The position numbers were made by a program, and so were the translations under genes. A DNA stretch of 64,000 nt. Origin: Virgibacillus ihumii. GTDB taxonomy: Bacteria > Bacillota > Bacilli > Bacillales > Amphibacillaceae. The DNA lies in contig NZ_CACVAN010000001.1 in the NCBI RefSeq assembly GCF_902726655.1, positions 1,674,001-1,738,000 on the forward strand, written 5' to 3'. Shown here piece after piece: positions 53,905 through 63,708 of this stretch; positions within the stretch are counted from its first letter, which is position 1, and the number at the start of each line of letters is the position of its first letter. Below the pieces are notes generated by a model that saw only the letters and a list, made by a program, of their open reading frames with translations, had not been told where the DNA came from and did no database searches.

Positions 53905-55398
53905 TTAAGATTGTGCCTGTTTCTTCTTTTTAATTAGATTCATAATTAATGGATATGCCAGTGATAACACTGTTAAGATGACCAGTGTTATGGCGATAGG
54001 CGATCCGAAGAATATCCCGATGCCTCCGTCAGATGCGACTAGGCTTTTCCGAAAATTCTGCTCCATGCCGGCCCCGACAATTAATGCTAAAATCAGTGGT
54101 GCCATTGGAAAATCAAGTATTTTCATAAACAATCCAATTACACCGAAAATCAGTAAGATATAAAAGTCAATAATATTGTAACTTAACGTATACGTACCAA
54201 TGAAAGCCAGTACCAAAATAACGGGATACAATACTTTTGGCGGAATATCCAATATCTTCACAAACATACCGACCATCATAATATTGATGATAAATAAAAA
54301 GATATTTCCCAAAAACATACTATCAATCAAACCCCAGACCAGCTCAGGATCGTTTTGAAACAATAGCGGACCTGGCTGAACACCGAGCATAATGATGACA
54401 CCAAGCATCACAGCTGTTGTACCGGACCCGGGAATCCCCATGGTCAAAAGCGGAACCATAGCCCCAATAGATGCCGAGTTGTTTGCCGCTTCCGGTGCCG
54501 CAACACCTTCAATTGCCCCTTTTCCAAATTTTTCAGGATTTTTGGAAAGCTGTTTTTCGGTTGAATAACCAAGCATCGATGCCAGCGTTCCACCTGATCC
54601 CGGCAGTATCCCAACCAGAAAACCAAGCGGCGCACTGCGGAAAATCGGCCCTCTTGACCGCTTCCATTCCTCTTTTGAAATCCAAATCTTATCATACTTA
54701 TTCTTTTTATCCTTTGGTTTATAGATTCCAATCATATTATACAGAACTTCCCCAACTGCATAAACACCGATGATGATAACCAGAAAATCTATCCCTCCGC
54801 TTAGCTGCGGAATATCAAACGTAAACCGGTACACTCCGGTCTGTAAATCAACTCCGATGGTACTAAGCATTAATCCAAGTCCCATCGAGATAAACCCCTT
54901 TGTCATATTACCCATCGACAATGACACAACCATGGAAAGTGTCATCAGGTATAAGAGGAAGTACTCCGCGGGTCCGAATTTCAATGCAAAATTGGCCAGC
55001 GGTTCTGCTAAAAGCATAAATCCTATTACTGCAATAATACCTGCAATCAAAGATCCGATTGCACAGATAGCAATCGCCTGTCCTGCCTTCCCGTTTTTAG
55101 CCATGACATTTCCGTCGAACGTTGCCGCAATGGCTGATCCATCCCCTGGCGTATTAAGAAGAATGGAGCTTAAGGAGCCTCCATACATCGCCCCATAATA
55201 AATGGTTGCCATCAAAATAATGGCACTGGTTGGATCCATCCCGAATGTAAGCGGGATTAAGACAGCGATTGCAGTAGCTGGACCCAGCCCGGGGAGCATC
55301 CCGACGATTGTTCCTAGAAATCCGCCAAAAACGACATACATTATATTCTCAGGCTGAAGCGCGGTTGCAAATCCTTGTAATATTTGATCGATATCCAT
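53905..55398 (-). CDS. tctA: Tripartite tricarboxylate transporter large permease TctA
   Basis: 497 residues, about eleven to twelve helices. Classic TctA motifs: [39 protein letters not shown] followed by [14 protein letters not shown], and [13 protein letters not shown]. Works with TctB and the binding protein TctC; import driven by Na+ or H+. Third gene in order tctC-tctB-tctA. Confidence 0.95.
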   Translation of the reverse strand: MDIDQILQGFATALQPENIMYVVFGGFLGTIVGMLPGLGPATAIAVLIPLTFGMDPTSAIILMATIYYGAMYGGSLSSILLNTPGDGSAIAATFDGNVMAKNGKAGQAIAICAIGSLIAGIIAVIGFMLLAEPLANFALKFGPAEYFLLYLMTLSMVVSLSMGNMTKGFISMGLGLMLSTIGVDLQTGVYRFTFDIPQLSGGIDFLVIIIGVYAVGEVLYNMIGIYKPKDKKNKYDKIWISKEEWKRSRGPIFRSAPLGFLVGILPGSGGTLASMLGYSTEKQLSKNPEKFGKGAIEGVAAPEAANNSASIGAMVPLLTMGIPGSGTTAVMLGVIIMLGVQPGPLLFQNDPELVWGLIDSMFLGNIFLFIINIMMVGMFVKILDIPPKVLYPVILVLAFIGTYTLSYNIIDFYILLIFGVIGLFMKILDFPMAPLILALIVGAGMEQNFRKSLVASDGGIGIFFGSPIAITLVILTVLSLAYPLIMNLIKKKKQAQS

Positions 55399-55413
55399 GT
55401 TCTTCCCTCCAGA

Positions 55414-55863
55414 CTACGGCAAACTTACGTTTAATAATTCACTGAACACATACCATGCTGCATATGTGAAAATAACCGTAACGATGATGTTAGATTTCCA
55501 TTTTTTGATACCGTTGATAACAAACAACAATGCACCCAAAAATAATAATGTGGAATATAAAAATCCGATGACATTAAATAGCAGTGTATAAAAAATGGAT
55601 AAAACCAATGTAGCTGCGATAATTATCAGTGTTCGCCTCTCAAACAGTGCGGGAATGTCGGAGGTTTCCGTTTCTCCTTTCCGCCACACGTTAAACAAAT
55701 AGATAACGCTCGATACAGTAATCAAAACACTGATCATAATCGGAAAATAAGATGGGGCATTCGGGTTCCCAAGCTTTGCTTCCGGAAGATTAATCGACAA
55801 TACAAAATAAACGACTCCTACTGCTATAAAAAACAGTGGCATTATATACTTTGCAAATACCAT
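55414..55863 (-). CDS. tctB: Tripartite tricarboxylate transporter small permease TctB
   Basis: About 149 residues with four hydrophobic helices and SYFPIMISVLITVSSVIYLF, typical of TctB. ATG 55863 follows GGAG by nine bases; the open frame upstream covers the intergenic hairpin and is not used. 15 bases before tctA. Confidence 0.88.
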   Translation of the reverse strand: MVFAKYIMPLFFIAVGVVYFVLSINLPEAKLGNPNAPSYFPIMISVLITVSSVIYLFNVWRKGETETSDIPALFERRTLIIIAATLVLSIFYTLLFNVIGFLYSTLLFLGALLFVINGIKKWKSNIIVTVIFTYAAWYVFSELLNVSLP

Positions 55864-55888
55864 CTGATAATGCTCCTTCCTTTGAAAC

Positions 55889-55920
55889 ATATAAATGGAT
55901 CGCTGCCGACCCATTTATAT
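55889..55920 (-). other. Intercistronic hairpin between tctC and tctB
   Basis: ATATAAATGG pairs with CCATTTATAT. No T run follows, so it is more likely an mRNA stabiliser that raises binding-protein expression over the permeases than a terminator. Confidence 0.5.
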
Positions 55921-55933
55921 GCTTCATTTCCAA

Positions 55934-56917
55934 TTATTCAGTCAAACCGGCACTCTTAAGCAATTCAGAGTACTTTTTAACTTCTTCTTTCAAATATTTC
56001 TTTGTTTCCTCACTGTTTTTATAAAACGACTCCCATTGATTATTTTCGAGTACTTTTTTCCACTCGTCTGTTTTGACCATCTTACTGAGCTTTTTATCCC
56101 AGTACGCAATTGCTTCCTCAGACATATCAGGTGGCCCCATAATTCCTCTCCAGTGCGGGAACACCATGTCAATGCCCTGTTCCTTATAGGTCGGAACATC
56201 TTTGAGACTATCCAGACGTTTTTCAGAAGTTACAGCAAGAATTTTGGCCTTTCCGGCTTTATGCTGCTGTGCAACCTCAGATACTGACATAACTGCTGCA
56301 TCCACATGACCGCCTACAAGTGCGGAAATCTGATCACCGCCACTTCCATAAATCATGAATTCAATTTTGGAAACATCCACCCCGGATTCGAGAGACGCCT
56401 GAACAAATGATAAATGGGCATCGTTTCCTAAACCAGGTGCGACTGCAACTTTTGCAGATTTAGGTTTCTTCTTCAGCTGATTAAATAACTCTTTTGCGCT
56501 GTCAAATTTGGAATCTGCCGGAACAGCTAGAGCAATCCACTCTGTTGTCAGAATTGCAAGCGGGGTGAATTCCTTATATGTCAATTCACTGTGGCCTAAC
56601 AAATTGTTCGTAATAACCAGACTTGAATTAATGGAAGTTGTATGGCCGTCTTTAGTTTTCAGATATTTCCAGCCAACTTCCCCATTTCCACCGGGCTTGT
56701 TAACAACACTGATTGGCTTCTTAATAAGCTCCTTTTCCGACAAGACCTTTTTCATTGATCTGGCTGTTGTATCCCAGCCACCACCTGGTGTTGCAGGAGC
56801 AACCATTTCCATGTTTTTCGTTGGAAATTCTTTTCCACCTTCCGCTCCGGAACCAGAGGAACAGGCTGTAACAAACATAAGCATTAATACTGTCAAAATA
56901 AAAACAAATTTCTTCAA
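55934..56917 (-). CDS. tctC: Tripartite tricarboxylate transporter binding lipoprotein TctC
   Basis: 327-residue Bug-family solute receptor. Signal peptide with lipobox VTAC (Cys19), then SSGSGAEGG linker; PATPGGGWDTTARSM (ligand loop), VNKPGGNGEVGW and YGSGGDQISALVGGHVDAAV are family motifs. Anchored outside the membrane. First structural gene, 184 bases after the response regulator. Confidence 0.93.
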   Translation of the reverse strand: MKKFVFILTVLMLMFVTACSSGSGAEGGKEFPTKNMEMVAPATPGGGWDTTARSMKKVLSEKELIKKPISVVNKPGGNGEVGWKYLKTKDGHTTSINSSLVITNNLLGHSELTYKEFTPLAILTTEWIALAVPADSKFDSAKELFNQLKKKPKSAKVAVAPGLGNDAHLSFVQASLESGVDVSKIEFMIYGSGGDQISALVGGHVDAAVMSVSEVAQQHKAGKAKILAVTSEKRLDSLKDVPTYKEQGIDMVFPHWRGIMGPPDMSEEAIAYWDKKLSKMVKTDEWKKVLENNQWESFYKNSEETKKYLKEEVKKYSELLKSAGLTE

Positions 56918-57074
56918 AATTTTCCCCTCCTGAATATTTTTATTAATTGTATAATTCTGTTTGTATTCTAAAACATTTTTTCAAACCTGTAACCGTTTTC
57001 AAAATAATAAAAATTAACTGCATAAAAGATGTTTTGTTCATTTTGTTCACGAATTGGCAACTACCTTCTTATTT

Positions 57075-57103
57075 GAAAAACCATCCCCTGAATGAGGATG
57101 GTT
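57075..57103 (-). terminator. Terminator after the response regulator gene
   Basis: Minus strand AACCATCC pairs with GGATGGTT, then TTTC; it overlaps the stop codon. It separates the two-component genes from the transporter operon. Confidence 0.75.
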
Positions 57104-57782
57104 ACTCTTCTGAATAGTATTTTCTTTCCGGTCTGCCCACGACACCGTAATTAAGTTCCGCTCTTGCCTTGCCAACTGAGATTAAATACTCCAAATAGCG
57201 TCGTGCAGTCGTTCGGGATGCCCCCATTTTTTTGCCGATTTCTTCAGCAGTTGTTCCCTCAGTAAAAGTTTTCAGCATTTCTTTGACCTTATCCAATGTA
57301 AGCTTGTCAATTCCTTTTGGTAAGAAAGATTCCTGACTTTGCTTTATTGCCGTTTTTTTGCCAAGCAGATCATCAACCACCGACTGGTCAACTTCACTGT
57401 AGCTTTCAAGCATTTCTCTATGTTGCTTATAATGTTCGATTACTTCGGTGAACTTATCCAGGGTTACCGGTTTGATCAGGTAATTATAAATTCCGTTTCG
57501 GATTGACTGCTCAAGTAAAGTCATTTCCGTTGCCGCCGTTATCATAATGACATCAACATAGGGGAATTTTTTCCGAATTTCAGGCAGAAGATCGGTCCCA
57601 AGTTCATCAGGCATGTACACATCAAGCAACAGTAAATCAACTGGTTTATTTTGCAGTAATTCAATTGTCTCCTCTGCATTCAGGGCTTTTCCGACTAGCT
57701 TCACTCCATCTATTTTTGTAAGAAAACCCTCGTGTACGGTAGCAACGCGGAAATCATCTTCAGCAATTGCTGCGTTTATCAT
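57102..57782 (-). CDS. Response regulator, CitB/DcuR family
   Basis: 226 residues: receiver domain with phospho-acceptor Asp54 in LLLLDVYMPDELG, Thr and Lys switch residues, and a C-terminal winged helix (TTAEEIGKKMGASRTTARRYL) of the CitT/DctR/MalR group. Start overlaps the kinase stop. Expected to activate the tctCBA-SLC13 operon in response to an external carboxylate. Confidence 0.92.
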   Translation of the reverse strand: MINAAIAEDDFRVATVHEGFLTKIDGVKLVGKALNAEETIELLQNKPVDLLLLDVYMPDELGTDLLPEIRKKFPYVDVIMITAATEMTLLEQSIRNGIYNYLIKPVTLDKFTEVIEHYKQHREMLESYSEVDQSVVDDLLGKKTAIKQSQESFLPKGIDKLTLDKVKEMLKTFTEGTTAEEIGKKMGASRTTARRYLEYLISVGKARAELNYGVVGRPERKYYSEE

Positions 57783-59395
57783 TGATCACCCTCCCTTACT
57801 TTCGGAATGTATACCGTAAATATTGTTCCGCCACCTTCCCGCTGATTAATTTCTATAGTGGCATTAATTGATTGTGCAGTACGCTTAACATTTGCAAGGC
57901 CAAACCCCCGTTTATTTCCTTTCTTCTTGGAATATCCGGTATCAAAGACTTTGCCAAGTTGATTTTCGGGAATCCCAATGCCGTTATCACTTATTTCAAA
58001 AATTATATCATTACCCATATCGAGTGCAAAAAACGATACGTGCATCCCTTCAGTCCGCTGTTTCGCTTCCACAGCCTCAAAAGCATTGTCAATAATATTT
58101 CCAACAATAATAACCAGCTGCGAAATCTTAATATGTTCCGGCAGCATTTGAAGACTGCTGTCAGGCTCAACGGTAAAATCAATTTTCTTTTCGGAAGCTT
58201 TACTGATTTTCCCCAGCAAAATTGCCTGTATTTTTGTATCACGTATCTGCTCAAATACAATCTTATTTTGAACAGTATTCACTTCGGATTCAGCCTGAAT
58301 CATATCAATCGCTTCATTATATTTACCAAGTTGAAGCATACCGGATATGACATAAAGTTTGTTACTGAATTCATGAGTCTGCGCGCGGAGTTCCTCTGAA
58401 TATTTTCTTACCTCCGAAAGCGTATTGATCATTCCCTGAAGCTCGGTTTTATCCCGAAAGCTGGATACGACGCCAACAATTTTATTCTTATTAAACGCAG
58501 GAATCCGGTTAACAATCAGAACCCTGTCAGCTGTGGTCATTTCCTGATCAATATCAGCTTTACCCGTTTTTAACACCTGCAGCATTCCAGTGTTTGGCAG
58601 AAACTTATCGACCGGCTGATGAATTGCTTCATCTGTTAAATGCAGCAGTTCTTTTGCCGTTCTATTCAACGTTGTTATGTTTCCTTTCCCATCAATAGCC
58701 AGCACGCCCTCGCGGATTGATTGCAATGTAGCATTTCGTTCCCGGTACAAAGAGGCAATCTCAGAAGGTTCCAGTCCCAGCGTTTCTTTTTTTATATTTT
58801 TAGCCAACAAAACGCCTCCACCGATCCCGATTGTCATAACAACCAGTGCAAAAAAACTTGTTTTTACGACATTGGCTTGTACAGTCGAATGGATCTTACT
58901 TTTCAGGTACCCTACTGTTACAATTCCCACTATCTTACTGTAATCTCCAAAATCCTTATAGATCGGGGCCGTCCCCCGTATCACCTCACCAATACGCCCA
59001 TCCGCTTCTGAATTATAGTATCCGCCGAACACAACAGCCATGTAACTGTCATTCCCCAGCTTATTCTCCCCCACTATTGCAGGCTCAGGATGTGAATATA
59101 TAACACCTTTTTTATTGGTAATAATCACTGACGCCGCATCCGATTGCTCACGAACCTGTTCAGCAATCAGCTGCAGCTGTTCCCCCGGTTTGCCGGAAGT
59201 CATAGCATTCCTTACAGCAGGCATAAATGAAACAGTCTTTGCAGTTTGTAATGCCATCCGTTTCATTTGGTTTTCCGTTGAATTTGCTTCAATAAACGCA
59301 AAAATGCCCGTCAGCAATATAATCAGAAAAGAGATTAACGTTATAATTAATACCAGTATTTTCGTTTGTAGTGAAACTTTGAAAACTTCGCGCAT
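57779..59395 (-). CDS. CitA/DcuS-type sensor histidine kinase
   Basis: About 538 residues: helix at 10-33, an extracellular PASTA-like PDC sensor domain (about 34-165), second helix (about 170-190), cytoplasmic PAS (about 210-315), then the SpoOB-like dimerisation helix with His in LRAQTHEFSNKLYVI and ATP-binding motifs NIIDNAFEA, SDNGIGIP and GFGLANVK. ATG 59395 follows AGGGG by seven bases. The PDC type senses citrate, malate or related acids outside the cell. Confidence 0.92.
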   Translation of the reverse strand: MREVFKVSLQTKILVLIITLISFLIILLTGIFAFIEANSTENQMKRMALQTAKTVSFMPAVRNAMTSGKPGEQLQLIAEQVREQSDAASVIITNKKGVIYSHPEPAIVGENKLGNDSYMAVVFGGYYNSEADGRIGEVIRGTAPIYKDFGDYSKIVGIVTVGYLKSKIHSTVQANVVKTSFFALVVMTIGIGGGVLLAKNIKKETLGLEPSEIASLYRERNATLQSIREGVLAIDGKGNITTLNRTAKELLHLTDEAIHQPVDKFLPNTGMLQVLKTGKADIDQEMTTADRVLIVNRIPAFNKNKIVGVVSSFRDKTELQGMINTLSEVRKYSEELRAQTHEFSNKLYVISGMLQLGKYNEAIDMIQAESEVNTVQNKIVFEQIRDTKIQAILLGKISKASEKKIDFTVEPDSSLQMLPEHIKISQLVIIVGNIIDNAFEAVEAKQRTEGMHVSFFALDMGNDIIFEISDNGIGIPENQLGKVFDTGYSKKKGNKRGFGLANVKRTAQSINATIEINQREGGGTIFTVYIPKVREGDQ

Positions 59396-59492
59396 TTTAT
59401 CCCCTCTAGATGAGGATATCATATAATAGGTTGAAAACGTCACTGTTTTTTTAAAACAAAGACTTCTTTATACTACAATCGAAGCTACGCAC

Positions 59493-59542
59493 AAAAAAGT
59501 GGCACCTCCAGCAAAAAAATATGCGGAAGATGCCACTTTTCC
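59493..59542 (-). terminator. Terminator of nhaC
   Basis: Minus strand AAGTGGCATCTTCC pairs with GGAGGTGCCACTT (with one mismatch), followed by TTTTTG. Confidence 0.85.
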
Positions 59543-59581
59543 CTTTTCAGATACGATTTATATGGTAGAAAGGAAAACCTC

Positions 59582-61156
59582 TTAGAAGTTGCTTGGTGTG
59601 CTGTGAGGATCTGTTGCCTCATCCGGTATCGGTTTTCCCCAGAGCTTATTGCCAAGAAATGCGAGTGATACAAGGATTACTACACCTGCTATCAGGCCTG
59701 CCCACCATGACCCTGTTATACCTGCTACAATGAATGAGAGTAGCCCGCTTATACCTGCTGTGATAGCAAACGGTATTTGTGTATTGACATGGTCTATATG
59801 GTCACTGGCTGAACCGGCTGAGGACAGAATGGTCGTATCCGAAATCGGTGAACAGTGATCCCCAAAGATTCCGCCGCTGAATACTGCCGCAATTATCATC
59901 GCCATCGAAATATCCATCGATGCAGCGAGTGGAATCGCGATTGGCATCAAAATTGCGAATGTACCGTAAGAAGTCCCAGTCGTAAATGCAATTAACGCAC
60001 CAATCAAAAAGATAAAAACAGGAATAAAAACCGGTGAAACATTCGCATTCGTCAATCCTTCGACAACAAAGGAAGCGGTACCAATCTTGTCGGTGATACT
60101 TCCGATTGACCAGGCCAAAGCCAAAATAATATATACAATCGTCATGCTCTTGAACCCTTTCACAATCATATCCATCGATTCTTTGAAACTGAACAATTTT
60201 TGCTGCATCCCCCTTGCCAGTGCAACAATAGTAGCTGTAAACGCAGCAATTAGAATGGACATGCCACCTTTGGATTCGCTGATTGCCGTCATAAAGTCAT
60301 TTTCCGGATAGCCGCCGGTCCATAAGAATAACGGCGGAATCATCCCTACAAGCACCACCAGCGGTACAACCATATTCCGCATTTTTGGTGTATAACCTTC
60401 CGCAATTTTTGCATCTTCCAGTGCATCATCAGATGGTGGTTGTGCACCATCCCGAATAACCTTCCCGGTCGTCCTGGCCCGATATTCGGCTTCAGCCATA
60501 GGTCCGAAATCCCATTTTTTAAATGCTATGATACCAACCATCAGAATGGCCAAAATCGCATAATAATTAAATGGTATCGTCGTCAAATAGGTAACATACT
60601 CCGACTCTGAGATTCCCAGCTTGGAAAATTCCACCCCAATCAGTCCCATTACAAAAACGACCCAAGTCGATACAGGACCTAACAGACACATCGGTGCGGA
60701 GGTTGAATCAACAACATACGCCAGTTTCTCACGCGACACACGCATTTTATCCGTAACCGAGCGCATGACACTTCCAACTGTCAGCGCATTAAAATAATCC
60801 TCGAAAAAAATGATAATACCAAACAGCATTGTTGACCCCTGCGCACCTCTGTCGGTTTTAACCTTTTTGGAAATGGCATGGGCAATGGCATGCGCACCAC
60901 CTGTTTTTTGCAGCGCCATAATCAACACGCCAAAAATTCCACAGTATGCCAATACCGTCATCGCCCATGGGTCTCCAAGACTCGGAATAATGAATTCATT
61001 AAAACTCGCATAAATCCCCATGAGCGGGTTCCAGCCATGCATCATGGTTGCCCCAAGCCATACACCCGCAAATAATGCAGGAATAACATTGCGGGTTACA
61101 ATTGCCAGTACAATTGCTAGCAGCGGCGGTAACAGTGATAGAATACCAAACTCCAT
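59582..61156 (-). CDS. nhaC: NhaC family Na+/H+ antiporter
   Basis: About 524 residues, eleven to twelve helices. Family motifs: IIFFEDYFNALTVGSVMR, DSTSAPMCLLGPVSTW, FTTGTSYGTFAILMPIAIPL and GGIFGDHCSPISDTTILSSAGS. NhaC members exchange Na+ for H+, or malate/lactate in MleN relatives. ATG 61156 is eight bases after AGGAGAGGGG. Spo0A-box-like octamers at 61231-61238 and 61344-61351 lie upstream. Close to lctP, so a metabolite antiporter role is possible. Confidence 0.9.
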   Translation of the reverse strand: MEFGILSLLPPLLAIVLAIVTRNVIPALFAGVWLGATMMHGWNPLMGIYASFNEFIIPSLGDPWAMTVLAYCGIFGVLIMALQKTGGAHAIAHAISKKVKTDRGAQGSTMLFGIIIFFEDYFNALTVGSVMRSVTDKMRVSREKLAYVVDSTSAPMCLLGPVSTWVVFVMGLIGVEFSKLGISESEYVTYLTTIPFNYYAILAILMVGIIAFKKWDFGPMAEAEYRARTTGKVIRDGAQPPSDDALEDAKIAEGYTPKMRNMVVPLVVLVGMIPPLFLWTGGYPENDFMTAISESKGGMSILIAAFTATIVALARGMQQKLFSFKESMDMIVKGFKSMTIVYIILALAWSIGSITDKIGTASFVVEGLTNANVSPVFIPVFIFLIGALIAFTTGTSYGTFAILMPIAIPLAASMDISMAMIIAAVFSGGIFGDHCSPISDTTILSSAGSASDHIDHVNTQIPFAITAGISGLLSFIVAGITGSWWAGLIAGVVILVSLAFLGNKLWGKPIPDEATDPHSTPSNF

Positions 61157-61230
61157 CCAAAACACCCCTCTCCTATTTTATGACTATGTAATTCTAAAGT
61201 CATAATTAAAACAATATTCACTATATTATA

Positions 61231-61238
61231 TTCGACAA
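61231..61238. promoter_or_regulatory. Spo0A-box-like octamer upstream of nhaC
   Basis: TTCGACAA 75 bases before nhaC; a second copy lies at 61344-61351 in the same gap, 113 bases away. Confidence 0.35.
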
Positions 61239-61387
61239 GAGAGGCAGTATGTCCTTCTTATATTAAAAATTTATCAACACCTTTATTTGCCAATGCTGAC
61301 ACCAAACTGACGGTTTTTTAAAATAAAACATGCCCGATTCGTATTCGACAAAACTCGGGTGGTACCACCATTGGTAACAACACATAA

Positions 61388-61416
61388 AAAAACTCCCTCA
61401 GAGTGAAGGAGTTTCA
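61388..61416 (-). terminator. Terminator of lctP
   Basis: Minus strand AAACTCC pairs with GGAGTTT, then TTTTATG; 15 bases after the lctP stop. Confidence 0.8.
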
Positions 61417-61431
61417 TTTATCTTATAGTTA

Positions 61432-63195
61432 TTATGAAGCGATATTACGTTGAATGTCATTTAATCGCTTATTGTTAGTCGCTATAAAGTAAATGACAGT
61501 CAGCCAAATAATTACCGCAATAACCGATCCAATATTAAATATACCTTTTTCCGCCGTCCACATAATCGAATACCCGATCGCACCCAACAACAACGCATAA
61601 TAGAAGAATGGAAGCAGGGTTTTACGAATAACATGCCCTTCTTTTCCTACCAGACCAACAACAGCCGTGGCAGCAACAACATTATGCACACAAATCATGT
61701 TCCCGGCGGCACCGCCAACGGCTTGAAGCGCAACCATCCAAGTCGGACTCGCTCCAATATTTTCACCAACGCCATATTGGAAAAGGGAAAACATCATATT
61801 ACTTACGGTATTACTGCCGGCAACAAACGCTCCAAGACCACCAATGAACGTTGCTAAAATCGGATAGATTGAACCTGTCAGATTGGCAACGCCTTCTGCC
61901 AAAACCAGAGGCATTTTTTCATAACCGGCAGCCCCGCCGCCTGAATTAAGGAACACCTGAACCATTGGAACTGTAAAAACCAAAGCAGAACCGGCTGCAA
62001 TCATTGTTTTACCGGAATCCTTCCATGCACGGGCATATTCAGATGCTTTCATACTGTGCATAAAGTAAGTGATTACAGAAACAACAACGAAAATAAATCC
62101 TGGTGAATAAAGAATTTCCCAACCAGATGATATTTCCGTACCGAATATATTTGGAACCGAGATTTTGACCGATTGCAGCCATTCCTGAAGAACAGTTAAC
62201 CGTGAAATGAGTAATAGAACAGCGATTAATACATACGGGGCCCATGCACGCCACATGCTGATTTTGCCTGCATAAATATCGCTTTGCTTAAGTTCTACAC
62301 GGCCAGTCCAAGTTGGATCCCAGCGGTCCTTTGATTCAAAATCCCAAATTTCATCTTCTTTTGGCATGAGAAAGCCTTTTTTAGCTGCAGGTATGACAAT
62401 TGCCAACCCTATTAAACCGCCAAGCAAAGAAGGAAATTCCGGTCCTAAAAAATTTGCAACAAGCACATATGGTACTGTCATTGCCAAGGAGGCAAATATC
62501 GCAAATTTCCAGATCTTCATTCCTTCGCTGAATGATTTGTTCTTTCCAAAAAACCGGGTCATCATGGCAACCAAAAATAACGGGATCAATAATCCAGCGA
62601 TTGCATGGAGTAAAGCTACTTTACCGGCAACACCAAATACGAAACTTGAAACATCCGTAACCTGGGAAAGTGGCTCAACACCTGTACCAACCCCCACAAT
62701 CATTGGCGTTCCGACTGCCCCAAATGATACAGGTGTACTTTGAATAATCATTCCGGAGACGACAGCCGCCATCGGAGGGAAGCCCAGTCCAACCAGTAAT
62801 GGTACTGCAATAGCTGCAGGTGTTCCAAATCCAGCTGAACCTTCAATAAATGATCCGAAAAGCCACGCAATGATAATCACCTGAATGCGGCGGTCCGGTG
62901 TAATATCTGTAAACCCGCGACGAATCGTGTGCAGCCCCCCGCTTTCCTGTAAAGTGTTCAACAGTAATATCGCACCAAAGATAATAAATAAAAGTGTAAT
63001 AGCAACGATGAGACCATGAACAGATGCAGCAGCAACCTTTGGGAATGATATATCCCAGACGAAAAGTGCCAGTAATACAGCAGCGACGTAAGAAAGTGGC
63101 ATTGCCTTACTTGCTGGCCATTTAAGCCCGACTAAAAATACAGCAACAACTATAATCGGAAGTAAAGCCAGAATAGCTAATATTCCAGTGCCCAT
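61432..63195 (-). CDS. L-lactate/glycolate permease family (LctP)
   Basis: 587 residues, about thirteen helices. LctP motifs: [37 protein letters not shown], and [20 protein letters not shown]. The family imports lactate or glycolate with protons. AAGGAGG start. The upstream gene on the same strand encodes a glycolate oxidase-type FAD subunit, so glycolate (GlcA role) is a good alternative to lactate. A Spo0A-box-like TTGTCGAA (63262-63269) precedes it. Confidence 0.92.
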   Translation of the reverse strand: MGTGILAILALLPIIVVAVFLVGLKWPASKAMPLSYVAAVLLALFVWDISFPKVAAASVHGLIVAITLLFIIFGAILLLNTLQESGGLHTIRRGFTDITPDRRIQVIIIAWLFGSFIEGSAGFGTPAAIAVPLLVGLGFPPMAAVVSGMIIQSTPVSFGAVGTPMIVGVGTGVEPLSQVTDVSSFVFGVAGKVALLHAIAGLLIPLFLVAMMTRFFGKNKSFSEGMKIWKFAIFASLAMTVPYVLVANFLGPEFPSLLGGLIGLAIVIPAAKKGFLMPKEDEIWDFESKDRWDPTWTGRVELKQSDIYAGKISMWRAWAPYVLIAVLLLISRLTVLQEWLQSVKISVPNIFGTEISSGWEILYSPGFIFVVVSVITYFMHSMKASEYARAWKDSGKTMIAAGSALVFTVPMVQVFLNSGGGAAGYEKMPLVLAEGVANLTGSIYPILATFIGGLGAFVAGSNTVSNMMFSLFQYGVGENIGASPTWMVALQAVGGAAGNMICVHNVVAATAVVGLVGKEGHVIRKTLLPFFYYALLLGAIGYSIMWTAEKGIFNIGSVIAVIIWLTVIYFIATNNKRLNDIQRNIAS

Positions 63196-63261
63196 TTTAA
63201 AATCCTCCTTATAAAGGTTTTATTATATTAATCAACAATATCAACTCCTCCATAATTGATA

Positions 63262-63269
63262 TTGTCGAA
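63262..63269. promoter_or_regulatory. Spo0A-box-like octamer upstream of lctP
   Basis: TTGTCGAA 67 bases before the lctP start. Apart from this and array C, 63196-63700 shows no gene. Confidence 0.35.
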
Positions 63270-63454
63270 TAACAATTAGACAAAAATAATCAGCCCATTC
63301 TTCCTCTTGTTGAACATTTAAGTCGTTAGCCTTGTACTATGGAACAGGGGACAGGTCCAGCCTGTTGATAAAATATGCTTATCGTAGGTTAATCATTTAG
63401 GAGCAAAACGCTCCTATTGCAGTAACATCGATAAATCGGCCCCCGAAATTTGTT

Positions 63455-63655
63455 AAAACGGTTGATGTTCCTCGCGTATGGTTGATGTTTCACACGTACG
63501 GTTGATGTTCTCTCCGTACGGTTGATGTTTCCCTCGTACGGTTGATGTTCTCTCCGTACGGTTGATGTTTCCCTCGTACGGTTGATGTTCTCTCCGTACG
63601 GTTGATGTTTTCCCCGTACGGTTGATGTTCCTCGCGTACGGTTGATACTTTCTCT
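63455..63655. repeat. Tandem array C: ten units of the 20-bp repeat
   Basis: Ten units of exactly 20 bp, consensus CCGTACGGTTGATGTTYYCY, the least diverged of the three arrays. A 40-bp dimer (unit ending CTCT, then unit ending CCCT) repeats across 63495-63600, so local amplification by dimers has happened. It lies between glcD and lctP, both minus strand. Confidence 0.92.
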
Positions 63656-63708
63656 CAGACAGGTCTAACGTACCGTTTTATATTTCTTTCCTGGTACATG
63701 GAAACTGC

